A stretch of 64,000 nt of DNA. Source: JAZUOT01 sp045604805 (lineage in GTDB: Bacteria > Bacillota > Clostridia > Oscillospirales > Acutalibacteraceae). This document shows, one piece after another, positions 1 through 7,070 of the stretch (its first letter is position 1; the number at the start of each line of letters is the position of its first letter). A program made the translations under genes and the position numbers. The notes beneath the pieces are model-generated. The model had not been told where the DNA came from, ran no database searches, and was given only the letters and a program-made list of their open reading frames with translations. The stretch is from assembly GCA_045604805.1 (NCBI GenBank), contig JAZUOT010000043.1:1-64000 (forward strand), written 5' to 3'.

Positions 1-141
1 AATTTCTGTTTCTAAGTAATATCTCCTTTGCTCTATCCTGCCATGATCCTTCTCTTTTACAAGTTTAGTATTATTAACTGTTTCCTTATCAAAGTATAAT
101 CTTACATCTTCTAATAGTGATTTTTGATTCCCTTTCAGACC
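1..141 (-). pseudogene. ISAs1-type transposase fragment (partial, runs off left edge)
   Basis: Reading the minus strand leftwards from about 141 gives an open frame with no start codon: GLKGNQKSLLEDVRLYF, then a variable stretch, then KDHGRIEQRRYYLETEI. The LKGNQ...L.EDV...F and HGRIE.R.YY signatures are typical of the C-terminal half of ISAs1-family (COG5433) transposases. The frame is open to base 1, so the rest lies outside the window. Nothing of the N-terminal half is visible; the homology starts abruptly beside the stop codon of the neighbouring leader-protein gene. This suggests an insertion or recombination junction. Family assignment is by motif recognition only. Confidence 0.6.
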
Positions 142-151
142 AGGGGGTGCC

Positions 152-514
152 TTATTGTTCATTCTTTAATTCTCTAACATTTTCAAATACATCTTCAAGT
201 ACTACTCTTGCTTCTTCATTTTCACTGCACAATTTATACACTTCTTCTACAGTTGAGCACGAAGAAAATGTTTCTTTAGCCACATTAAAGACACTTGGAT
301 CTAATATTTTTTCAAACTCATTAAGTATAGGATCTAATGTTTGTCCTAACTCATTAAGGACACCACTTGAATCTAATTCTTTAAAAAACGCATCAAGTAC
401 ACCTATATCTGATGTTTCTTCAAACGCATTAATGACACCTGGATCTAATATTTTTGCTAGCGTAGTAATACGTTCATATTTGGCATTATGCGCATTATCA
501 TATTTATCTGCCAC
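152..514 (-). CDS. C-terminal part of a frameshifted leader protein
   Basis: This 120-residue frame starts at an internal MADKYDN with no convincing ribosome binding site. The frame is open further upstream to about 590 and there encodes KELSEREFNVEDIDNVAD, the same sequence that joins the two repeats of the upstream gene. It is therefore most likely the displaced C-terminus of that gene, cut off by a one-base shift near 577-590 in an A-rich run. Its last third (ETFSSCSTVEEVYKLCSENEEARVVL, written here as ETFSSCS...EEAR) matches the C-terminus of the 712-residue protein next door (ETFSSCS...EGAR), so the family shares a C-terminal helical module. The cores are rich in Asp, Glu and Leu. Function unknown. 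A sequencing error or programmed slippage are alternatives. Confidence 0.55.
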   Translation of the reverse strand: MADKYDNAHNAKYERITTLAKILDPGVINAFEETSDIGVLDAFFKELDSSGVLNELGQTLDPILNEFEKILDPSVFNVAKETFSSCSTVEEVYKLCSENEEARVVLEDVFENVRELKNEQ

Positions 515-573
515 ATTGTCTATATCTTCTACATTAAATTCCCTTTCACTTAGTTCTTTTAATTTATCCGGTA

Positions 574-1398
574 TTACTCTTTTATTAGATTATCGTTTAC
601 TTCTAACTCTTGCATTTTATATTCAGATAATTTTTCAAATAATTCTCTCGCTTCTTCATCTTTATTAAATAATTCATATGCATCCCCTATATTTGAGACA
701 GAAGAAAATTTTTCTCTAAACTTTTCAATGGTACTATTTATTTCTTCATCTGCCACATTGTCTATATCTTCTACATTAAATTCCCTTTCACTTACTTCTT
801 TATCTTTTACTTCTAACTCTTGCATTCTAATATGTTCAGATAATTTTTCAAATAATTCTCTCGCTTCTTCATCTTTATTAACTAATTCATTTGCATCCTC
901 TATATTTGAGACAGAAGAAAATTTTTCTCTAAACTTTTCAATGATACTATTTATTTCTTCATCTGCCTCTCTAGGAAGTATTAGTTCTTCTGCCTCTCTA
1001 GGAGGTATTAGTTCTTCTGCCTCTCCAGGTATTAGTCCATCTGCCAATCTAGGAAGTATTAGTTTTTCTGCCACTGCACGAACTGTCCCTCCAGGTATTT
1101 GTTCATTTGCTACTGCATGATCTGCCTCTCCAGGTATTTGTCCATGTATAGTATTTGGTCTTTTCTCTGTAAGACGACGTTCAAATCGTGCTATCGCCCC
1201 CCCGGCAACTTTTTCCAGTTGATGAGTATCAAGCAGATTTAAAGCTGTATTACTACCCCTTAAATATAAATCCTTAAGTTCCATTACATCTTCAGAACTT
1301 AAATTAAAACCATTTTCCCTTAAATTTATCAGAGCTTCTTTCTCATCTCTTGCATCCACCAATATTTTAAAAATTAATCTTTTTGTTTTGTTTGACAT
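574..1398 (-). CDS. Nif11-like double-glycine leader protein with tandem repeats (probably frameshifted)
   Basis: Start placed at the ATG at 1398, preceded by GGAAG; the longer frame to 1458 has no role because the MSNKTKR start is shared with the next gene. Residues 1-67 form a leader: charged N-terminus, a Nif11-like helix pattern (EALINLRENGF.LSSEDVMEL) and a terminal LEKVAGG with the glycines at 66-67, the classic cut site of C39-peptidase exporters. The core begins with short repeats around (L)IPGEA and LPREA, then two tandem ~70-residue acidic repeats (INSIIEKFREKFSSVSNI...DEEARELFEKLSE). It ends early at a stop after NDNLIKE, and homologous sequence resumes in another frame downstream. 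Leader class is recognised; the long core is unlike ordinary bacteriocin precursors and its function is unknown. Confidence 0.7.
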   Translation of the reverse strand: MSNKTKRLIFKILVDARDEKEALINLRENGFNLSSEDVMELKDLYLRGSNTALNLLDTHQLEKVAGGAIARFERRLTEKRPNTIHGQIPGEADHAVANEQIPGGTVRAVAEKLILPRLADGLIPGEAEELIPPREAEELILPREADEEINSIIEKFREKFSSVSNIEDANELVNKDEEARELFEKLSEHIRMQELEVKDKEVSEREFNVEDIDNVADEEINSTIEKFREKFSSVSNIGDAYELFNKDEEARELFEKLSEYKMQELEVNDNLIKE

Positions 1399-1430
1399 AG
1401 TTATCTTCCTTTCTTTACATTTTTTCTGCT
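1197..1430 (-). repeat. Leader cassette duplication, copy 1
   Basis: The stretch from the ribosome binding region through the GG codons is almost identical to 3419-3652; differences cluster in codons ~45-57. The similarity stops just after the AGG codons, and the cores downstream are unrelated in sequence until the C-terminal module. Confidence 0.85.
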
Positions 1431-1481
1431 CCCCTACCATTTTCAATATCATCACCATCTAATTTATCTACCTCCCTTCCA

Positions 1482-3620
1482 TTACATATGCCTACTATTA
1501 TCAACCTCTGATTCATATCGGCTCATTTGATTTGCTCTTATATTATTTTCTATATGATCTAATAAATTTCTAATTGCTTCTCTCGCTCCTTCATCTCTCT
1601 TAGCTATTTCAAACATTTCTCCCATAGATGAACACGAAGAAAATGTTTCTCTAAATTCATTAATGACTCTTTCATCTAAATTTTTTGCCCGTGCAGCATT
1701 ACATATATTTTCTACATTAAATCCTCTTTCAGTTAGTTCATTTAATATTCTATATCGTTCATTCGGTGGCATTTCTACATCCATATTTTCTTTTAATAAT
1801 GTATATTCTAAAGGATTAGAACCTTCTTCAACTGGTACTCTTCCTCCTACAGTATATTCGCTAACATCCTCATTTTCAGTATCTGATTCATCTAATTCAC
1901 TTTCATTATGCATACCTACATTATCAGCCTCTGATTCATCTACTTCACTTTCATTATGCGTACCTACATTATCAATCTCTGATCCATATGATTTATATGC
2001 ACTTCCATCATGTATTTTTAAATTATCAAAATTTGATTCATTTTCTGAATCTACATCTGATTCACTTTCTGAATCTATATCTAATTCACTTTTTATTTTT
2101 TCATTTGGATTTAGATATGGAAAAGATATTTCTTCTACTCCAAATTCTCCATAGTCACTTGAGACATATTTTTTATCTACATCTACATCTACATCTGCAT
2201 CTGTATCTGTATCTGATTTATCTTCTGAATCTGATTCATCTTCTTTATCTGATTCCCTTTCACTCATTTCTTCTAAAGAATCTTCTCTCATTGGGTCTGA
2301 GTCAGATCCTGAATCTGATTCATCTTCTTTATCTGATTCCCTTTCACTCATTGCGTTTAATCCATCTGTTTCACTAACACCTTGTTTCTTTTTATTAGAA
2401 TTAAAATTTCTTTCACGTTGTTCATTTGGTATTTTATCTTGTTCATTCGGTGACATTTTTTCATTCTCACTACTTGCTGGTACTGCATATTCAAAAAAAT
2501 TAAAACCTGGTTCAACTGATACAACGGGTTCAACTGGTACTCTTTCTTCTGCATTATATTCACTAAAATCTTCATTTTCTGCATCTTCTACATCTGCTTC
2601 ATATTCTACATCTGCTTCATTTTCTCTCATTATATCTGATTGATATCTTCTAATTGCATTTAATTCATGTCTTCTAATTACATCTGCTTCATTTTCTATC
2701 ATTCTATGTCGTTCATTTGATAGCATTTCTATATTCGTACTAATTGGTGGTACTGCTGTATTTTCTGGAATATTAACACCTGGTTCATCTGCTGGTAATT
2801 CACTTCCTTCATGCGTACCTATATTATCAACATCTGATTCATTTTCTATCATTCTACGTCGTTCATTTGATAGCATTTCTATATTCGTACTACTTGGTGG
2901 TACTGCATGTTCTGGAATATTAACACCTGGTTCATCTGCTGGTAATTCACTTCCTTCACGCATACCTATATTATCAACATCTGATTCCCTTCCATCACGC
3001 ATACCTACATTATTAACCTCTGATTCATCTACTTCCCTTTCATTAAGTACATTTTGTTCATTCTCAACATCATAGAATATGATCCTAGCACCTGGTTCTC
3101 CATTAACTGAATGTGACATATCTACAACTTCTCTTGAAATAGAAGCGTTCATAGCAGCTTGATTTCTTAAATTACGATTTTCTGTTCTTGCTGCAAATAA
3201 TTCATTCATAAACGGATCAAATATTTCTCTCCTTGCGTCCATTGTTTTTTGTTCAATTACGCTATCCCTTGCTCTACCTTGTGCATTTTCCCACATCATA
3301 TCAAAAGCTTCATTTACGTCCATACCATTATAATTTTTATTTCTATTTCTATTTCCATTTCTATTTTTATTTCTATCATTTTTATCTTTTGCTTCAACAA
3401 GTGTAGAATGTCCTCCTCCACCCCCGGCAACTTTTTCCAGTTGATGAGTATCAAGCAGATTCGAATATTTATTAATACCGTGTAAGTATGAATCCTTAAG
3501 TTCCATTACATCTTCAGAACTTACATTAAAACCATTTTCCCTTAAATTTATCAGAGCTTCTTTCTCATCTCTTGCATCCACCAATATTTTAAAAATTAAT
3601 CTTTTTGTTTTGTTTGACAT
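1482..3620 (-). CDS. Giant Nif11-like double-glycine leader protein with acidic repetitive core
   Basis: 712 residues from the ATG at 3620 (GGAAG-type binding site just upstream). The first 67 residues are nearly identical to the leader of the neighbouring gene and end in LEKVAGG (glycines 66-67, followed by three more). The core is dominated by Asp, Glu, Ser and Asn: an Arg/Asn-rich patch at about 80-95, two ~65-residue repeats containing SELPADEPGVNIPE and NIEMLSNER, MSERESDKEDESDS blocks, and a DTDTDADVDVDVDK stretch. The final ~90 residues form a more ordered module (NERYRILNELTERGFNVENI...FRETFSSCS...EGAREAI) shared with the adjacent gene. No membrane segment is seen. Probably exported after leader cleavage, possibly calcium-binding or surface-associated; that is inference only. 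Confidence 0.75.
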   Translation of the reverse strand: MSNKTKRLIFKILVDARDEKEALINLRENGFNVSSEDVMELKDSYLHGINKYSNLLDTHQLEKVAGGGGGHSTLVEAKDKNDRNKNRNGNRNRNKNYNGMDVNEAFDMMWENAQGRARDSVIEQKTMDARREIFDPFMNELFAARTENRNLRNQAAMNASISREVVDMSHSVNGEPGARIIFYDVENEQNVLNEREVDESEVNNVGMRDGRESDVDNIGMREGSELPADEPGVNIPEHAVPPSSTNIEMLSNERRRMIENESDVDNIGTHEGSELPADEPGVNIPENTAVPPISTNIEMLSNERHRMIENEADVIRRHELNAIRRYQSDIMRENEADVEYEADVEDAENEDFSEYNAEERVPVEPVVSVEPGFNFFEYAVPASSENEKMSPNEQDKIPNEQRERNFNSNKKKQGVSETDGLNAMSERESDKEDESDSGSDSDPMREDSLEEMSERESDKEDESDSEDKSDTDTDADVDVDVDKKYVSSDYGEFGVEEISFPYLNPNEKIKSELDIDSESESDVDSENESNFDNLKIHDGSAYKSYGSEIDNVGTHNESEVDESEADNVGMHNESELDESDTENEDVSEYTVGGRVPVEEGSNPLEYTLLKENMDVEMPPNERYRILNELTERGFNVENICNAARAKNLDERVINEFRETFSSCSSMGEMFEIAKRDEGAREAIRNLLDHIENNIRANQMSRYESEVDNSRHM

Positions 3621-3652
3621 AGTTATCTTCCTTTCTTTACATTTTTTCTACC
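3419..3652 (-). repeat. Leader cassette duplication, copy 2
   Basis: Second copy of the ~230-bp leader cassette (5' untranslated region plus codons 1-67) shared with the gene at 574-1398. Confidence 0.85.
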
Positions 3653-3885
3653 TCCTGTTATTTTTAATATATCATATTATTTTATTTTTTTCAATAATTT
3701 GTATATGTTTCACAAAAATATTTTAATCTTTAATTTTAAAATAAAAATCATTTAAATATAAATTTAATTCACATATAAATCTTCTAACTTTAAAAATTGA
3801 CATTTACACTTTAAAAAATTACAATCAAATATTAGTGTAGAAGTTTATATATTTTTGTTTTATTCGTTTTTATACACTATCTGTG

Positions 3886-3933
3886 TTTTCAACTTTTCCT
3901 CAACATTCAACATAGATATTTTCAACTTTTCCT
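3886..3933 (+). repeat. 15-bp direct repeat in the origin region
   Basis: TTTTCAACTTTTCCT occurs at 3886-3900 and again at 3919-3933, 33 bp apart start to start; a third shorter TTTCAACA follows at 3933. Could be origin-specific binding sites. Confidence 0.6.
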
Positions 3934-3967
3934 TTCAACAGTTTAAATGTTTAAAAGTTTTAAAAAA

Positions 3968-3976
3968 TTATCCACA
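3968..3976 (+). promoter_or_regulatory. DnaA box, consensus
   Basis: TTATCCACA, exact match to the bacterial DnaA box, in the dnaN upstream region. Confidence 0.7.
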
Positions 3977-4120
3977 ACAAATTAACAATGATGTTGATAT
4001 AAAAATTCTGATATATACTGGAAAAAATTGAAGTTTAAACAATTAAACAGTGCCTACTACTAATACTAAATATATATCATATTATATATACATATAGAGA
4101 AAAGGGAGTCATAAGTAATT

Positions 4121-5227
4121 ATGTACATAGAGTGCGATACCAAAAGTTTAAACGAAGCGGTAAGACATGTTCAAAGAGCAGTTAGTGATAAATCATCTTT
4201 AGCTGTTTTAGAAGGAATATTACTTAGAGCTTATGATGATGAACTTTTTCTAAACGGATACAATATAGAATATGGTATAAATACCAGAATAGACACTAGG
4301 ATAGTTATGGAAGGCGAAATAGTACTTAACGCTAAAATGTTTTCTGATATAGTTAGGAAGTTACCGGGGGAAAAAGTGATAATAAGTACTGATAATGACT
4401 ATATAACAGAAATAAAAAGCGGTAATGCCTTATTTTCTATAGTTGGTATGCCAACAGATGAATATCCTGAACTCCCTAAGTTTAATAAAGAATATAGTGT
4501 GAAATTTTCCAGCGAGACTTTCGGAAGTATGATAAAACAAACTTCTTTTGCTATTTCGAAAGATGAAACTAATCCTGTTCACAGGGGAATAAAGTTTGAG
4601 ATAGAAAACAGGAAAATAACTTCTGTAGCTGTAGATGGTTTCAGACTTGCGCTTAGACAGGAAGACATTGATTTTGATGAGATATATGGAAAAGTTCATT
4701 TTATTATACCGGAGAAAACTTTGTCTGAGATATTAAATCTTTTGCCGCTCGAAGATACAGATATTAAGATATCATTTTCAAAAAAACATATACTTTTAAA
4801 TATAGGTCAGTTTGAACTTTTCTCAAGATTATTGTCTGGTAATTTTATTGATTACAAATCTACTATTCCAAATAATTCTTCAACTAGTTTTTTGATAGAT
4901 ACCAGAGAATTTATAAATAGCATAGAGAGAGTTTCAATAGTAGTTGATGAAAGATTAAAAAGACCTTTACACTTTAAATTCGAAAGTGACTGTATAAAGG
5001 TTTCTTGTATTTCAGCTGTTGGAAAAGCTAATGATCAGATTTCTGTTGAAATAGATGGCGAAGAAATAGAGATGGGATTTAATAATAGATATTTGCTAGA
5101 TGCTTTGAAAAATACACATGTGGATGAAGTTAAAGTTGAAATTTTTGAAAACATAAAGCCTATGAAAATAACATCACCAGATTCTAATAAATTTTTATTC
5201 TTAGTTTTGCCAGTGAGAGTTCAATAA
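4121..5227 (+). CDS. dnaN: DNA polymerase III sliding clamp (beta subunit)
   Basis: 368 residues, the normal size for the beta clamp (about 366). The clamp forms a ring dimer that tethers polymerase III to DNA. Three repeated clamp domains are covered end to end, with the family's N-terminal pattern (LNEAVRHVQRAVSDKSSLAVLEGI), GMPTDEYPELP in domain 1 and the C-terminal LVLPVRVQ ending close to the usual PMR(L/I/V) polymerase-contact tail. AGGGAG lies 12 bases before the ATG. It heads a tight dnaN-S4-recF operon beside the probable origin, as in other Firmicutes, although dnaA is missing upstream. Confidence 0.97.
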   Translation: MYIECDTKSLNEAVRHVQRAVSDKSSLAVLEGILLRAYDDELFLNGYNIEYGINTRIDTRIVMEGEIVLNAKMFSDIVRKLPGEKVIISTDNDYITEIKSGNALFSIVGMPTDEYPELPKFNKEYSVKFSSETFGSMIKQTSFAISKDETNPVHRGIKFEIENRKITSVAVDGFRLALRQEDIDFDEIYGKVHFIIPEKTLSEILNLLPLEDTDIKISFSKKHILLNIGQFELFSRLLSGNFIDYKSTIPNNSSTSFLIDTREFINSIERVSIVVDERLKRPLHFKFESDCIKVSCISAVGKANDQISVEIDGEEIEMGFNNRYLLDALKNTHVDEVKVEIFENIKPMKITSPDSNKFLFLVLPVRVQ

Positions 5228-5229
5228 GT

Positions 5230-5451
5230 ATGTCAAAAAATGTAAGTGTAAATATAAATGAAGACTATATAAAATTAGATTCTCTCTTGAAGCTTTCCAG
5301 GCAGGTAGTAAGCGGTGGAGAAGCTAAAATTTTGATAAAGAGTGAGAAAGTCAAATTAAACGGCGAAATATGTACTATGCGAGGAAAAAAAATATACCCG
5401 GGGGATAGAGTATCTGTTGGCGAATGTGTAGTAGAGGTGCTTAAAGCTTGA
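5230..5451 (+). CDS. yaaA: S4-domain RNA-binding protein (YaaA/RlbA type)
   Basis: 73-residue protein with a single S4 fold: LDSLLKLSRQVVSGGEAKILIKS, then VKLNGEICTMRGKKIYPGDRVSV, the loop that contacts RNA. It begins two bases after the dnaN stop and overlaps the recF start, which is the classic Firmicutes position for this small ribosome-associated S4 protein. The TIGR02988 family is normally found between dnaN and recF. Exact role is not well defined in the family; ribosome assembly or RNA binding is likely. Confidence 0.92.
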   Translation: MSKNVSVNINEDYIKLDSLLKLSRQVVSGGEAKILIKSEKVKLNGEICTMRGKKIYPGDRVSVGECVVEVLKA

Positions 5452-6545
5452 GAGTAATAGATCTCAGTTTTGAAAATTATAGAAATCTAGAGAAAAATTT
5501 AATGAACCCCTGCGAAGGTATAAATATTATCCATGGGAATAACGCACAAGGTAAAACTAATCTTTTGGAAAGTATTTGGCTTTTCACTGGGGGTAGGTCG
5601 TTTAGATATTCTAAAGACTCTGAGCTTATAAATTTTAAACACAAGGGTAATGCTGTGTTGAAAATGAATTTTGAGTCCGGGAATAGAGAGAATAAAGCTG
5701 AGATTGTTTTAAGTAGAACAAAGGGTAGGGAATTTTACCTAAACAGAGTAAAGAAAAAGAAAATCTCTGAGGTGGTCGGAAAATTCTGTGCTGTCGTTTT
5801 TTCACCAGTCCATCTTTCTTTGATAAAGGATGGACCTTCTTATAGAAGAAAATTCTTGGATACTGCTATCTGCCAGATGTGTCCTTCTTATGCTGTGAAT
5901 CTGCTCAGATATAATAAAATTTTAAACCAGAGAAATGTGCTTATAAAAAATCTGCAAAATAATAGATCTAATATCGATTTGCTAGACGTCTGGGATCAAA
6001 AATTGGCTGAGGAAAGTTTCAATATAATTTCTAAAAGACAAAAATATTGTGATAGCCTTAAATCAAAAGCTAAAGAATTTTATAGAGGTATTTCTGAAAA
6101 TAAAGAAAGTTTAAATATTAATTACGAAAATAGCCTTAAAATCCAGGACTGTACTCTGGAAAATATATATCATTCTCTTAAGGAAAATTTGAACGATGAT
6201 ATAAAACAGGGTTTTACTACTAAAGGCGTGCATCGCGACGATTTAGATATCAAAATAAATTCAAAATCTGCTAGAGCTTATGCTTCCCAGGGCCAGCAGA
6301 GATCCGCTGTGCTATCTCTTAAACTTAGCGAAGCTTTCCTCTTGAAAGAATTTATGCACGAAAACCCAGTATTATTGCTCGATGACGTCATGAGCGAACT
6401 TGATTCTAATAGACAACAATTCCTTATCAATAATATCAATAATTGGCAGGTTTTCATTAGCTCCTGCGAAAATATAGATAAACTAAATATCCATGAGCAT
6501 AAAATGTTTGAAATGCGGGCTGGAAAATTAGAGGTTAGAAGTTAG
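5448..6545 (+). CDS. recF: DNA replication and repair protein RecF
   Basis: 365 residues. SMC-like ATPase that loads RecA at gapped DNA. Walker A is GNNAQGKT at residues 30-37, the signature is SQGQQR and Walker B is LLLDDVMSELD near the C-terminus. The start is a TTG overlapping the previous stop (TTGA), so it is translationally coupled. The last residues (KLEVRS) are encoded by the first units of a TTAGAGG heptamer array, and the stop TAG at 6543 is itself part of a heptamer. The array has thus replaced the natural 3' end. gyrB, which often follows recF, is absent. Confidence 0.96.
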   Translation: MRVIDLSFENYRNLEKNLMNPCEGINIIHGNNAQGKTNLLESIWLFTGGRSFRYSKDSELINFKHKGNAVLKMNFESGNRENKAEIVLSRTKGREFYLNRVKKKKISEVVGKFCAVVFSPVHLSLIKDGPSYRRKFLDTAICQMCPSYAVNLLRYNKILNQRNVLIKNLQNNRSNIDLLDVWDQKLAEESFNIISKRQKYCDSLKSKAKEFYRGISENKESLNINYENSLKIQDCTLENIYHSLKENLNDDIKQGFTTKGVHRDDLDIKINSKSARAYASQGQQRSAVLSLKLSEAFLLKEFMHENPVLLLDDVMSELDSNRQQFLINNINNWQVFISSCENIDKLNIHEHKMFEMRAGKLEVRS

Positions 6546-6600
6546 AGGTTAGAGGTTAGAGGTTGGAGGTTAGAGATTGGAGGTTAGAGATTAGATAGTT
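6528..6600 (+). repeat. TTAGAGG heptamer array A
   Basis: About nine tandem heptamers, mostly TTAGAGG with TTAGAAG, TTGGAGG and TTAGAGA variants. It starts within the last five codons of recF and supplies its stop codon. Confidence 0.95.
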
Positions 6601-6995
6601 ATTTCTATCCTCTAACAATCTAATATCTAACATCTAAAAGCACGTGAAACATACTCTTATTTATATGTTCTAACACTCTAATAATCTAACAATCTAACCT
6701 CTAAAAGCATGTGAAACATTTTATTAAACTCTAATATCTAACATTCTAATGCTCTAACACTCTAACCTCTAAAAGCACGTGAAACATACTCTTATTTATA
6801 TGTTCTAACACTCTAATAATCTAACAATCTAACCTCTAAAAGCATGTGAAACATTTTATTAAACTCTAATATCTAACATTCTAATGCTCTAACAATCTAA
6901 CATCTAGAAGCACGTGAAACATCCTCTTATTTCTATCTTCTAACAATCTAATGTTCTAACACTCTAACTCTCTAATAATCTAACCTCTAGAAGGT
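6601..6995 (+). repeat. 135-bp tandem repeat array with parS-like half-sites
   Basis: Between recF and mnmG there is no gene. Instead a 135-bp unit is repeated about 2.5 times. Each unit contains CACGTGAAACA (6641, 6776, 6911) and, 67 bp later, CATGTGAAACA (6708, 6843), separated by degenerate CCTCTAA heptamers in the opposite orientation to array A. CACGTGAAACA equals the last 11 bases of the ParB site parS (TGTTTCACGTGAAACA); the left arm is replaced by CTAAAAG or CTAGAAG. Arrays A and this one together form a loose long inverted repeat. Confidence 0.85.
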
Positions 6996-7004
6996 AAATT
7001 CGGT

Positions 7005-7049
7005 TATTTATGATTAATAATGTTATAATGGTAGTTGTGTTTATTAGAA
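7005..7049 (+). promoter_or_regulatory. mnmG promoter segment, duplicated elsewhere
   Basis: A TATAAT -10 box lies at 7024-7029, about 40 bases before the mnmG start; no strong -35 is visible. The whole 45-bp stretch 7005-7049 recurs without a mismatch at 18894-18938, upstream of the radical SAM remnant. Confidence 0.6.
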
Positions 7050-7070
7050 TGAGTTACTGGTGATAATAAT

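Larger units (their letters stand above)
3651..4120. other. Probable replication origin region (oriC) upstream of dnaN
   Basis: A 470-bp AT-rich gap between divergent transcription units. It holds one perfect DnaA box, TTATCCACA at 3968-3976, a weaker TTATACACT at 3870-3878, and the 15-bp direct repeat TTTTCAACTTTTCCT at 3886-3900 and 3919-3933, followed by AT-only runs (4060-4095) that could be an unwinding element. In Firmicutes oriC usually lies next to dnaA and dnaN; here only dnaN is present and the place of dnaA is taken by leader-protein genes. Divergence of genes on either side (minus to the left, plus to the right) agrees with bidirectional replication from here. Only one consensus box is visible, which is few for an origin. 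Confidence 0.55.

Noticed and set aside
1663..2377. Plus-strand Ser/Leu/His-rich proteins opposite the acidic leader protein
   Set aside because: Shadows of the Asp/Glu/Ser codon repeats; no start signals and no globular pattern.
6528..6995. CRISPR array
   Set aside because: The 135-bp units are tandem copies without unique spacers, repeats are not CRISPR-length palindromes, and no cas gene is present.
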